In this document: positions 31,145 to 42,998 of the stretch, piece after piece
How positions within the stretch are numbered: the stretch's first letter is position 1
Layout: each line of letters starts with the position of its first letter
Assembly (NCBI GenBank): GCA_030765055.1
Contig: CM060947.1
Location: 259,649,637 to 259,713,636, forward strand
Reading direction: 5' to 3'
DNA: 64,000 nt
Source: Mantis religiosa
Taxonomy: Eukaryota > Arthropoda > Insecta > Mantodea > Mantidae
Made by a program: the position numbers and the translations under genes
Notes under the pieces: model-generated
The model's database searches: none
What the model was told of the DNA's origin: nothing
Seen by the model: the letters and a program-made list of their open reading frames with translations, nothing else

Positions 31145-32665
31145 CACGAATGAAATGATGTTCAAATGAGTACAGGGTACAAAGAGCTTAGAGTTTCCAG
31201 ACATTCATGTTTTAGGATAAGAGAAAACCTCCAAAGTTAAGTCATATCGGACGATGAATAAAATGATGTTCAAATGAGTACAAGGTACATAGAGCTTAGA
31301 GTTACCAGACATTCATCTTTCAGGATAAGAGAAAACCTCCAACGTAAAGTCATATCGGACGATGAATGAAATGATGTTCAAATGAGTACAGGGTACATAG
31401 AGCTTAGAGTTACCAGACATTCATCTTTCAGGATAAGAGAAAACCACCAACGTTAAGTCATATCGGACGATGAATGAAATGATGTTCAAATGAGTACAGG
31501 GTACATAGAGCTTAGAGTTACCAGACATTCATCTTTCAGGATAAGAGAAAAGCACCAACGTTAAGTCATATCGGACGATGAATGAAATGATGTTCAAATG
31601 AGTACAGGGTACATAGAGCTTAGAGTTACCATACATTCATCTTTCAGGATAAGAGAAAACCACCAACGTTAAGTCATATCGGACGATGAATGAAATGATG
31701 TTCAAATGAGTAGAGGGTACATAGAGCTTAGAGTTATCAGACATTCATCTTTCAGGATAAGAGAAAACCTCCAACGTAAAGTCATATCGGACGATGAATG
31801 AAATGATGTTCAAATGAGTACAGGGTACATAGAGCTTAGAGTTACCAGACATTCATCTTTCAGGATAAGAGAAAACCACCAACGTTAAGTCATATCGGAC
31901 GATGAATGAAATGATGTTCAAATGAGTACAGGGTACATAGAGCTTAGAGTTACCAGACATTCATCTTTCAGGATAAGAGAAAAGCACCAACGTTAAGTCA
32001 TATCGGACGATGAATGAAATGATGTTCAAATGAGTACAGGGTACATAGAGCTTAGAGTTACCATACATTCATCTTTCAGGATAAGAGAAAACCACCAACG
32101 TTAAGTCATATCGGACGATGAATGAAATGATGTTCAAATGAGTAGAGGGTACATAGAGCTTAGAGTTATCAGACATTCATCTTTCAGGATAAGAGAAAAC
32201 CTCCAACGTTAAGTCATATCGGACGATGAATGAAATGATGTTCAAATGAGTAGAGGGTACATAGAGCTTAGAGTTATCAGACATTCATCTTTCAGGATAA
32301 GAGAAAACCTCCAACGTTAAGTCATATCTGACGATTAATGGAATCATGTTCAAATAAGTACAGGGTACATAGAGCTTAGAGTTACCAGACATTCATGTTT
32401 CAGGATAAGATTAAACCTCCAACGTTAACTCATACCGGACGAGGAATAAAATTATGTTCAAATAAGTAAAAAGGTACATTGAGCTTAGAGTTACCAGACA
32501 GTCATCTTTCAGGGTAAGGGAAAGGCCGGGAAAAAGCATTATCACTATTATCATTATAAAATTATATTATGTTATATTATCATTATAACATTATAATTAT
32601 TACCAGATTAGAACTCGTGTCCTCTTGAAGATGACGCAAATAGGCTTCTACTACGCCACAGAGCA
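31145..32665 (-). mobile_element. SINE-2 with about twelve 108-bp tail units (inverted)
   Basis: The tRNA-like head on the minus strand is at about 32600-32665 (complement reads TCAAGAGGACACGAGTTCTAATC). The body and tail units run leftwards to 31145. TTCAAATGAG landmarks at 31161, 31269 and 31377 give an exact 108-bp period. Variant units recur 432 bp apart (AGCACCAACG at 31551 and 31983; TAGAGGGTAC at 31711 and 32143), a four-unit higher-order repeat. A short AT-rich insert (32535-32600) separates head and body. Confidence 0.88.
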
Positions 32666-33299
32666 CTGCTTTCTGAAAGTTCTCTCGGAGTTATGTTATT
32701 TCATGGCTTTCCCTAATTTTCTTTTAGGATTTTAGTCCTGTCATTTCCGTTCATTCCATTTATGTACAGTTTATGACCATACGTTGCCGAGTGAATGTTT
32801 CTCGATTGAATAAATTTTGAGACCTACTTTACCTCGTGAGTTCCCCATCTGTTGCACAGTTAAACGATATCTTCAGTCTTTAAAGAAAAAGCTAACCTCT
32901 TAACACTCTATAAAACAATCAGTTTGTGTCAATAAAGAGGTAAACGCAAAACGGTTGTCAAATTCAAAATATCATACTTCATTTCAAACGCTTACTGGAA
33001 TGCCATAAAAAGGTTTCCGAGAAGGCCTCCATCACAGACATCCCGTTTTTGAAGATTTATATTTTCTTTAAAATAACTGTAGAACTTTTAATGAATTAGC
33101 GTATATCAGAGCTATTTTTATCAGTAATAAAATACACACTAAATTTTCTAGAAAGGGTCCTTAATTTCCTCTTTATAATGTCCCTAAGACACACAACTTA
33201 CAGATGACAAATACTTCTTTGAATGTACCATTTCAGCGACATGCGTTCTTATTTGTCAACGTTTTACGATATTCAAAATTAAAGCCTTATACAATTTTA
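32666..33299. other. Unassigned AT-rich DNA
   Basis: No gene or named repeat is seen. Confidence 0.4.
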
Positions 33300-36130
33300 T
33301 ATCTTGGACACACAAAGCGAATGTAATATCACAACCATCATCTAGAAAACCAGCTGTAACACATCTGATTATCACTTAAAATGCACAGCACTCCTCTTGC
33401 CTTTTACAGGATAATATAGATATAGAAATAAGTGTTTGTACAAGAGTAGAGAAAGTCATTTATATAAAACATTTGACTGTCACTTAAAGTCGACTGTATT
33501 CTCTTGTAACTACAATAAGATAATGTTTATCTTGAAGTAGATAGAGCAATAAGTGTTCGTACAAGGGTAGAGAAAGTCATGTATATAAAACATTTGACTA
33601 TCACTTAAGGTCTACTATATTTCTTGTAACTACAATAAGACAATCTTTATATTGAAGTAGATAGAGATATAAGTGTTTGAACAAGAGTACAGAAATTATA
33701 TAAAATGTTTGAATGTCACTAAAGTCTACTGTATTCCCTTCAAGCTAAGATAAGATAATGCTTATCTTTAAGTAGATAGAGCAATAAGTGTTTGTACAAT
33801 AGTAGAAAGAGTCATGTTTATAAAACATTTGACAATCAGTTTAAGTCTACTATGCTCCATTCTAGCTATGGTAAGATAATGTTTATCTTGAAGTAGATAC
33901 AGCAATAAGTGTTGGTACAAGAGTAGAGAAAGTCATGTATATAAAACATTTGACTATCACTTAAGGTCTACTATATTTCTTGTAACTACAATAAGACAAT
34001 CTTTATATTGAAGTAGATAGAGATATAAGTGTTTGAACAAGAGTACAGAAATTATATAAAATGTTTGAATGTCACTAAAGTCTACTGTACTCCCTTCAAG
34101 CTAAGATAAGATAATGCTTATCTTTAAGTAGATAGAGCAATAAGTGTTTGTACAATAGTAGAAAGAGTCATGTTTATAAAACATTTGACAATCAGTTTAA
34201 GTCTACTATGCTCCATTCTAGCTATGGTAAGATAATGTTTATCTTGAAGTAGATACAGCAATAAGTGTTGGTACAAGAATAGAGAAAGTCATGTATATAA
34301 AACATTTGACTATCACTTAAGGTCTACTATATTTCTTGTAACTACAATAAGACAATCTTTATATTGAAGTAGATAGAGATATAAGTGTTTGAACAAGAGT
34401 ACAGAAATTATATAAAATGTTTGAATGTCACTTAAGTCTACTGTATTCCCTTCAAGCTAAGATAAGATAATGCTTATCTTTAAGTAGATAGAGCAATAAG
34501 TGTTTGTACAATAGTAGAAAGAGTCATGTTTATAAAACATTTGACAATCAGTTTAAGTCTACTATGCTCCATTCTAGCTATGGTAAGATAATGTTTATCT
34601 TGAAGTAGATACAGCAATAAGTGTTGGTACAAGAGTAGAGAAAGTCATGTATATAAAACATTTGACTATCACTTAAGGTCTACTATATTTCTTGTAACTA
34701 CAATAAGACAATCTTTATATTGAAGTAGATAGAGATATAAGTGTTTGAACAAGAGTACAGAAATTATATAAAATGTTTGAATGTCACTTAAGTCTACTGT
34801 ATTCCCTTCAAGCTAAGATAAGATAATGCTTATCTTTAAGTAGATAGAGCAATAAGTGTTTGTACAATAGTAGAAAGAGTCATGTTTATAAAACATTTGA
34901 CAATCAGTTTAAGTCTACTATGCTCCATTCTAGCTATGGTAAGATAATGTTTATCTTGAAGTAGATACAGCAATAAGTGTTGGTACAAGAGTAGAGAAAG
35001 TCATGTATATAAAACATTTGACTATCACTTAAGGTCTACTATATTTCTTGTAACTACAATAAGACAATCTTTATATTGAAGTAGATAGAGATATAAGTGT
35101 TTGAACAAGAGTACAGAAATTATATAAAATGTTTGAATGTCACTAAAGTCTACTGTACTCCCTTCAAGCTAAGATAAGATAATGCTTATCTTTAAGTAGA
35201 TAGAGCAATAAGTGTTTGTACAATAGTAGAAAGAGTCATGTTTATAAAACATTTGACAATCAGTTTAAGTCTACTATGCTCCATTCTAGCTATGGTAAGA
35301 TAATGTTTATCTTGAAGTAGATACAGCAATAAGTGTTGGTACAAGAGTAGAGAAAGTCATGTATATAAAACATTTGACTATCACTTAAGGTCTACTATAT
35401 TTCTTGTAACTACAATAAGACAATCTTTATATTGAAGTAGATAGAGATATAAGTGTTTGAACAAGAGTACAGAAATTATATAAAATGTTTGAATGTCACT
35501 TAAGTCTACTGTATTCCCTTCAAGCTAAGATAAGATAATGCTTATCTTTAAGTAGATAGAGCAATAAGTGTTTGTACAATAGTAGAAAGAGTCATGTTTA
35601 TAAAACATTTGACAATCAGTTTAAGTCTACTATGCTCCATTCTAGCTATGGTAAGATAATGTTTATCTTGAAGTAGATACAGCAATAAGTGTTGGTACAA
35701 GAGTGGAGAGAGTCATGTATATTAAGCAATTGACTATCACGTTAAGTCTTCTATATCCCCTTTTACGTTCGAGAAGATAATGTTTATCTTGAAGTAGAAA
35801 GCGCAATAAGTCTTTGTACAAGAGTCGAAAAAGTTAAGATATATAAAGCATTTGACTGTCAGTGAATTCCCTTTTAACTACCTATACAATAAGATAATAT
35901 TTAAGTTGTAAGGTGTTTGTACAAGAGTGGATGAAGTTATGTATATAAAACATTTGACTATCACTTATTGTCTACTATATTTCCTTGTAACTACAACATA
36001 ATGATTATCTTGAAGGATAATAGAGGTACAAGTGTTTGTTCCTCATTTTCATCTCTTGGAAATACAAAGAGAGTGTAATTACATGGACGTCACCCACACA
36101 ACCAGTTCTAGAACATTTGACTATCACTTA
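33300..36130 (-). repeat. SatA array, inverted, with 356-bp higher-order repeat
   Basis: About 22 SatA units lie in minus orientation. Between 33901 and 35681 the landmark AGCAATAAGTGTTGG recurs at exactly 356-bp steps (33901, 34257, 34613, 34969, 35325, 35681). Each step holds three diverged units of about 120, 115 and 121 bp. T segments lie at the low-coordinate end (33300-33370) and again just beyond the high-coordinate end (36045-36110), so a second SatA element abuts the first head to tail. Confidence 0.93.
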
Positions 36131-36837
36131 GAGATACTGTATACCGCAGAAACTGTGTATCATCTTAATACATACATTTTGCCAACTCAGCCGAAGTAGA
36201 GAGGAGCGAAAATACAAATTCTTCTCGCTGGTTCTGAATTCAGGGGAGCTGTAAACATATATTTGTGTTGAGGGCGAACTTTTCGATCCCTGCGCCCTAC
36301 TAAAGGTTCATTCGTTACGGTTGAGCGTTTTCCCTGGGATACAGTAAATTCCTTTGCTGGAGGTTTCCGAATCAGGCGCGAAAAAATTGAAAGTCATGAC
36401 CGGCAGTAGTATGGCGGCGACGCGATAACCACTGAGCCACCATGTTTTTTCAGCACGTGACCCGAATTCTGCTCTGAGGTTATCTCGGCTGGCGATTTAA
36501 ACCCCCGGCCACTGTTTAACCGCACAGCGCCCCGGCGAATTGGAAACAGTTCTTGGGGATGCAAGAGAGAAGCCTCCGATCATTTTATACTAATAAAATT
36601 CGCGTTTTACATTCACGGAACTTTACTTCCCACTTTCGTTTACTTTTCATACGAAAGTCTATCGTTATTCGCCTTTCCATAAATTGTTTTAATACATAAT
36701 ATGTTACATTAAAGAAATCCAGGAATACACACCACAAATGACGGTCAAATACCTTATGAGCGGGTTGCTATGCGGCGCCATTACACTCCAAACTACATGC
36801 ATCAGTGGAAGACAAAAAGTAAGATAAATGACTTACG
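36131..36837. other. Unassigned DNA with a possible tRNA-like fragment
   Basis: Around 36405-36445 the minus strand reads GGTGGCTCAGTGGTTATCGCG, a good A-box-like match. No convincing B box follows, so a decayed SINE head is possible but unproven. Nothing else is recognised. Confidence 0.35.
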
Positions 36838-37040
36838 TTAATTGATGGACATTATTCATTTCTTCACACTAGCCGTACATAGGCTAGGGTTTTTGATAAT
36901 TAGTCAAATGCAATGGCAGGGCCGGGATTTGAATTACGGAACTCCTGGTTTCAGTCTAGGTTACCGATTGAACTACAATGGCCAACGTGCCCTCCTGACA
37001 TGACATGCTCCAATTGACTCATATACACGGGGTTCATTTT
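36838..37040 (-). mobile_element. SINE-3 (tRNA-derived), copy 1, inverted
   Basis: On the minus strand: a tRNA-like head whose B box is degenerate (complement of GGGATTTGAATTACGG), then a tail matching 52715-52803 (TAGCCNTANATAGGCTA…CATTTC…TCAATTAA). The 5' flank resembles that of the 52.6-kb copy (GGCCAACGTGCCCTCCTGACAT). Confidence 0.78.
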
Positions 37041-38224
37041 TATCTGTAGCTTTGCCACGTAAAAGTTGATGCCATCAATGGCGTTGCTGATGGAGCGAGT
37101 GTGTATACGATTCGCCTAGCGGCTTGCGGTGCTATTTGATGTGTTGACAGCAGCTTTGAGGCCTCCCTCTACTGGCGGATAAGTATACTGTTTGAGAGGT
37201 GGGTCTTGCCGCGTAATATAAAGGTATGTAACTTCACCTGGTGCGTAGATACGATGTGGCTTTTTAAACAAATTATATACTCAATGCAATGCACTACAAA
37301 GCCAAATATGCAGTAATAAAAGTATAACATGAAGAATATACGAAATGATAATTCAATTAACAGTTATTTAACAATGAACATCTATTTTTCTGTTATAGTA
37401 GACATACATGCATATTGTAAACCTGTCATATAAAATAGAAATATTTCAATTTGATCTCAATTCTTTTCTATCACTCACAGTTTCCTCACAATGTAACTTC
37501 ATTACAAACCAGAAAATTAGCAGAACATGTTCTAGGAATGAAAAAAAAAATTAGTGTTACAATTTGCACAAAGCTTTTATCCAAGTTTAAACAAGAAAGT
37601 ATCTCTAGTACATAGTCTTATGTGTCAATTTTCTTATATTTTCTTTCTCTCTTCCCCTTAAACATTGTCTGTATTGCGAGAAGGTATGCTTGAGTCCTTT
37701 CTGTCATTTATTACGTCTAGATTGGAACTTGTCACTTTATAGCGTCCAGTGTCTCTCTTTTTGCGAGTAACTCATCCTGTAACTTGGAAATGTTTGATGT
37801 ACCTATTGGTTTTAAAAGACATAAGGATACCAACATTAATAGACAGTTTAATTAAGCGTGAGAATGGCAAAAAGGTTTATATCGTATATTGATAAAATGT
37901 AAGGCGTTTATTTTACAAACAAAGGAATGTCAATTTTACAACATTACGCTGCGAGGGACTTGTCTGAATGCCAGATAGCGTTGTATAAACTCCTCTATGC
38001 AGCTGTTTAATTATATTTATATGTCGCAGCAATTTTAATGCCTGTACGAAGATAGCATTCAACCACGAAGACGCGGTGGTCTGTGTACATATCCACGGGA
38101 AGCTGGATGTATTAGCTACTAGAGCAAATTCTCTGAGAGCGCCGTAATTTGCTTATTGCTCCGCAAAAAATTACGGCTTATTCTCCGTACAGGTCACTAT
38201 GATTTCAAGATAGACTCACAAGTC
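37041..38224. other. Unassigned AT-rich DNA
   Basis: No coding motif is seen. TATACACGGGGTTCATTTTTATC at 37023-37045 is a near-complement of 38260-38282, hinting that both belong to SINE-3 surroundings. Confidence 0.4.
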
Positions 38225-38445
38225 AACTATGACGTAATTCTTGCGCAATCGGATGGCAGGAAATACCGAATAAAAATGAACACCGTGTATATTTCCCCGG
38301 TATACCACTAGGGGCTCTCGCATTCGAGATACACCGTTTGTGGCGACTTACTATCGTAAGTACTTGAGTACCAGGCCTTATAATTAAACTCTTAAATGAT
38401 AATGACTTCATCTAGAGCCAATTATAGCTATTTTATCAGTAGATC
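38225..38445 (-). repeat. SINE-3-associated fragment
   Basis: This shares ACCACTAGGGGCTCT…GAGATACACCGTTTGTG…GACTTACT.TCGTAAGTAC with 52417-52490. The tRNA-like head is not present here. Confidence 0.7.
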
Positions 38446-39190
38446 CAGTAACAAGGAAATGGTTAATTCTACGAAGCATAGAAAGTCCATATTTTTTCAA
38501 AATATTACCAGGGTCGGCTGATAGTACCCGGGCCTCACAAAAAACCTCTTATTATTTTTATTTTCAACATAATCTCCAAAAAAGCTAATAAGTTTGCCGT
38601 ATAGGTGTTCTAATTTAAATAAACCATTTCTGTGGTATGATTCATCTTAGTCTTCCGAATAGCTCTTTACTGTATCGATGACCTCCTCGTTTTTCTGAAA
38701 TCGTAGTCTTTCAAAACACTTTTGTGATTCGGGAACATACGGTAGTCACTGGGTTGCAGCGACGTCTACCAGAAAGTCCGAATACTCTGGCCTCTATCGG
38801 CCCGGGAGCGATGGAAAACTCCGGGGTTCTTTCCTTGGTGCAATACCTTCAGTGTAAAAGCTCCCCCCCTCCCATCGACAACAACGTCAAGACGGGATTG
38901 AAATGGATACGCCACTTACGCTCTTCAACCCCGCAGGGAAGACTACACAAACCTCGATGGGGCTGCCTGGTGATCTAGTACACATTCTACTAGCTCTGCT
39001 GGCTAGTACCCGGGATTTATGAGGCAACCCTCTATCCCCTCCGGGTGGCCGTAGCCTGACCCGAGTTACCCGATCTCCCGCGGGTAACGGGAACAAATTG
39101 TTCCCTCGAGTCCAACCAAATCCGAACAACTCCCATTCAGGAAGGGGCTCGATTGTTGGGCCCCAGGTTCCTCTAGTAACCTCAGAGGTA

Positions 39191-40343
39191 CAGATGTATT
39201 ATTTTATCTTGACAGGAATCCTGCGCGTTAGGGATGAGTAGCAACTGTGGTGGGGATAGTACACCCATCGCCACAATGCGTAACACTCGTAAGATTACGA
39301 GAGGGCAGGGCGGTGCAAAAGGTATCTAAAAACAAATTTCATTCCCGAAGCCAGTTTTACAGCTCTTATAAACTAAGTTGTAATTCTTACTATGGTAGTA
39401 ATCTCCACGCTTTTGTTGGATCTTAAATAGTACATAGACATTTGGAACAAAACCCTGTTCTCCCACAGCAGGCATGATAAACAACTGTCGGCCTTTCAAT
39501 ATCGCTGCAGAGTCCCTGTAACGTAATTCACTCCAGACATATAGTCCAGTATGTGCTGTATTTATATAAGTGTCATCCATATAAACTATATAAACTTCAC
39601 TTCGATATCTCCAAATATTTCGTAAATACTTAAGCCTTTTTACACGTATGGTGCGATGTTTGATTAAAATTTGTCTGCCACGCATAGTGTTTTTTTTTTT
39701 TTTTTTAAATAATTCTAGCTTCAAACGAACTCTTCTTAATGTTCAGACACTGCTTTGGAAGTCAGTAGAATTTTTAGCTTCATAAGCAGTTTCTTCAAAG
39801 TTGGTCTTTGTTTATCTGTTCTTTAAAAATAATTCATAGTTCGCCTAACTACTTCTGAATTAAAACATCCAAATTAGATTTTGTGCATGTTCTTAATCTT
39901 TGTTTACTGGTCATAGAGAAGGACGTTGTTACACTAGCACCAATGGCCTTTCTTCCCTTAATAGCTCTCCTAAACTGCTTTCAGACACAACTGTTGCCTC
40001 AGATACCCTTCCCCAGATTTTTATAGCTGTCCCAGACAATTGTTCCTTTTTTATAAATCTATGGATACTGGTTATTACTTCTCGTGTTTTTAAATGTAGC
40101 GCTTTATTTTCTAATGTGCTGCTAGGAGACGTCATTTATAAATGCTCTCTTGGAACCAGGAGACCAGCATATTTTGAAACAAGCTGTAGTGTTATCGAGT
40201 AGCTCTGCACTTGTTTATTTGCTCGCAACTGGTACGCAACTGACCTGACCTGCCCTCCCCTCCAGTTGCAACCGTTCTGAAATGAACTCGTCCAGATACC
40301 AATGCGCATCGCTCTGCACTTTTCAAAATAAAAAATACATCTA
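39191..40343 (-). mobile_element. Tc1/mariner-superfamily element (DDE transposase) nested in R1
   Basis: A 1153-bp element has inverted ends (left CAGATGTATTATTTTATCTT; right end, reversed, TAGATGTATTTTTTATTTTG) and flanking TA (39189-39190, 40344-40345). Joining the flanks restores R1 continuity. On the minus strand, 39929-40135 gives an HTH-type N-terminus ('LKTREVITSIHRFIKKEQ…RVSEATVVSESSL'). The catalytic part at 39326-39724 gives 'EVYIVYMDDTYIN…' with a first Asp, then 'FVPNVYVLFKIQQKRGDYYH'. Frame breaks separate them. This is a family distinct from the mariners in the window. Confidence 0.85.
39326..39724 (-). pseudogene. DDE transposase fragment of the nested Tc1-like element
   Basis: The open 132-codon segment resembles insect DDE-superfamily endonucleases of the kind 'Y-x-D-E-T-W-I-N … G-F-V-P-x-x-x-x-V-F-K … D-Y-H'. 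Here these read 'YMDDTYIN', 'EQGFVPNVYVLFK' and 'RGDYYHS'. The E-T-W is altered to D-T-Y, and the later catalytic residues are missing because homology ends at about 39330. The N-terminal DNA-binding part is in another frame at 39929-40135. Confidence 0.72.
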
Positions 40344-40969
40344 TACCATGAGTGCTAAGGGTCGGCAGCGCCCGCACCACAGGAGCTGAAGGGGATGGAT
40401 CTACCCCCCTACGGGAGGTAGTCACTGGGTGCTAGATCTGACGAATGGGGTGGATGCTCAAGCAATTCAAACTTTAATTCACACATTTTTCCCACTGGAA
40501 TGACTGATCGATTGGACGGAGCAATGTCGTGAAGAAATACGATCCTCTTCTTTTCATCACTCAAACGTTACAGTAACCTTCCGTAGCAGTCACAAGTGAT
40601 ACTTTTACCTTTTTCCAGTAATCATAAAAACAATACCAGAAAACACTCGCTATAAACTTGTTAGCTGCCAAAATTGGCTTTGCCTCTTTCGGAGTTGGTT
40701 CATCTGGCGCAATCCACTGCTTTCACTGTAATTTACTTATGTATCCTAGTTTCATCCATGGTATTAAGACGTCTGAAAAATTCCTGGGATTGTTAAGGTA
40801 GAGCCTAAATTCTTAACAAACGCGCTTTGCTTTGTAACTTTTGATCAAGTGTCAATAAACCCGTCACGCATCCTGTACAAGCCTTCTGAAATACCAAAAC
40901 ATTACGTTGTTTTGGTATATTTGGTATATTGACAGACTATGCTATCCCAAACAACTTTAATCTGCAGTC

Positions 40970-41900
40970 TTGCATTTACTAAACGATGAATTTTTTCAAT
41001 GATCTCTGGAGTTTTGACTTCCACAGGACGTTCAGAGCGAGGTTCATCACTAGTACTCGTACGTCCCATTTTAAACTCTACAACCAACCTTTTAATCATT
41101 GTATATGAAGGGTCAGAATCTTTCAATGTTCTCTGTAGTATTCGCTTCCACAGGACGTCCAGAGCGAGGCTCATCACTAGTACTCCTACGTCCCATTTTA
41201 AACTCTACAAACCACCGTTTAATTATTGTATATGAAGGGCCAGAGTCATTCAATGATCTCTGGAGCTGTGACATCCACAGGACGTCCAAAGCGAGGCTCA
41301 TCAGTAGTACTCGTACGTCCCATTTTAAACTCTACAACCAACCTTTTAATTATTGTATATGAAGGGCCAGAGTCTTTCAATGATCTCTGGAGTTGTGACT
41401 TCCACAGAACGTCCAGAGCGAAGCTCATCACTAGTACTCGTACGTCCCATTTTTAACTCTACTAGCAACCTTTTAATCACTGTATATTAAGGGACAGAAT
41501 CTTTCAATGATCTCTGGAGTTGTGACATTCACAGGACGTCCAGAGCGAGGCTCATCACTAGTACTCGTACGTCAAATTTTAAACTCTACAACCAACCTTT
41601 TAATCATTGTCTATGAAGGGACAGGGTCTTTCAATGATCTCTGTAGTTGTGACTTACACAGGACGTCCAGAGCGAGGCTCATCACTAATACTCGTACGTC
41701 CCATTTTTAACTCTACAGCCCACCTTTTAATTATTGTATATGAAGGGACAGAGTCTTTCAATGATCTCTGTAGTTGTGACTTTCACAGGACGTACAGAGC
41801 GAAGCTCATCACTAGTACTCGTACGTCCCATTTTAAACTCTACAACCCACCTTTTAATCACTGTTTATGAAGGTACAGAGTCTTTCAATGTATTGTCCAT
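40970..41900 (-). repeat. 127-bp tandem array from mariner DNA-binding segment
   Basis: Eight copies: the landmark TCAAT falls at 40996, 41123, 41250, 41377, 41504, 41631, 41758 and 41885, always 127 bp apart. Each unit translates on the minus strand to 'PSYT(I/M)IKR…VEFKMGRTST(S/T)DEPRSGRPVEV', the second helix-turn-helix and GRP hinge of a mariner transposase. As 127 is 3n+1, adjacent units lie in successive frames. The array sits in its native place within M4. Confidence 0.93.
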
Positions 41901-42083
41901 TTCCTCCTTGGCTTCTTTAGGCGTTAAGCCTTTCAAATGGAAGTATTTAACCACTACTCGTATTTCAAAATCTTGGATAATCGTGAAAGCTCTATACTTG
42001 GCTTTGTTAAAATTCTGTCATTCAAAAACTAAACAAGCTATCGGCCTGTAAATATGGATACAAGCTAGTCTGGAGTTAAACTA

Positions 42084-42998
42084 CGAGGGCTGTTCAGTAA
42101 AGAATGATGACAAATACTTTTTTGGATATCGAACTTTTACTCATTCTCATAATTTTGATGGTATCTCTCAAAATAGTCTCCCCTGAATGCGATGCACTTG
42201 TCCCAGAATTTCTGCCAGTGTTTAAAGATATGCTGGAAACCATTTTTGAGAGATTCTTCAAAATCGCCTCCGCAGCCTTCACCACTGCCTCTGATGATGG
42301 ATCATACCTCCCAGGAAGGCGTTTCTTCTTGTTAAGGAATAGAAAAATGTCACATCGGGCTAAATCTTGATTATAGGAAGTTGAGGGATGTACTTCACGT
42401 TGATTTTTGTCAGATATTCAGCAACAACTTGGACAATATGCGGCCGCGCATTATCGTGGTGCAGCATCCAGCCTGCCTCACGGAAATGTGCTCTTTTACG
42501 CCTGATATGGACTTGCAATTTTTTAGGACATCCTTGTATTATTGTCCAGTTACTGATGTTTGTGCAGGTGCATCATGCTAAAAACCATTCCAAGAATATC
42601 AAAGATTGAGATGACCAAAACTTTCCCAGTTTAAGCAACTACTTTTGCTGTTTTGAGGGTTGGTAATGAAGGAGACTTCCACACTGAGCTTTGCTGTTTG
42701 CTCTCAGGATCAAAATGACGTAGCCAAGTTTCATCAGCAGTGATTACGTTTGAAAGAAACTCCGGATCTTCCTATAACATCAACTTTAGCTACATATTAC
42801 CTCAATTGCAGCGGTAGGCGATACTGAATATGTCTGAACTTGCCTGGTTCTCACAGGCGGGAACCAAGAGTACCAACAATGGAGCTACTACGGCGTATTT
42901 GTTTCACATTAAGCCAAGAGAATATAATAAAGTTGAATTTTAGTGCGCCAAATTATGAGCGTTAAAAATTATGATGGTTCTTTATTGAACAGCCTTCG
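42084..42998 (-). mobile_element. Mariner M1-b, internally deleted copy
   Basis: It is 915 bp with both termini (CGAGGGCTGTTCAGTAAAG at 42084; complement CGAAGGCTGTTCAATAAAG at 42998). TA precedes the left end; the right TA has decayed. The minus strand holds degraded C-terminal transposase sequence, but the N-terminal half is missing. At 42791-42800 sequence that should be about 0.4 kb apart is joined. M1-d has the same junction. It cannot encode transposase. Confidence 0.88.

Larger units (their letters stand above)
38765..40426 (+). mobile_element. R1 copy C, inserted in mariner M4, itself interrupted
   Basis: A perfect 14-bp duplication GGTAGTCACTGGGT (38751-38764 and 40427-40440) flanks this copy. 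The duplicated bases fall in the codons for the third catalytic motif of M4, so the insertion point is certain. Without the 1155 bp contributed by the nested Tc1-like element, R1 is about 507 bp. The copy defines both R1 ends: 5' TGCAGCGACGTCTACC and 3' CCCCCCTACGGGA. No poly(A) tail or clear pol III boxes are seen. Confidence 0.9.
38480..42056 (-). pseudogene. Mariner M4 transposase, split by R1, with amplified N-terminus
   Basis: On the minus strand from right to left. The N-terminus 'VVVKYFHLKGLTPKEAKEEMD' (about 41960-41890) is followed by eight copies of the DNA-binding segment (40970-41900). Next come a degraded catalytic part 'FFRRLNTMDET' (first Asp, about 40770), 'PTPKEAKPILAANKFIASVFW', 'IVFLHDIAPSNRS' (second Asp) and 'LEHPPHSSDLAPSDY' (third Asp, about 40455-40425). 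R1 interrupts here. The C-terminus 'PSDYRMFPNHKSVLKDYDF' resumes at 38764 and runs to about 38530. Multiple stops make it non-functional. Confidence 0.85.
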
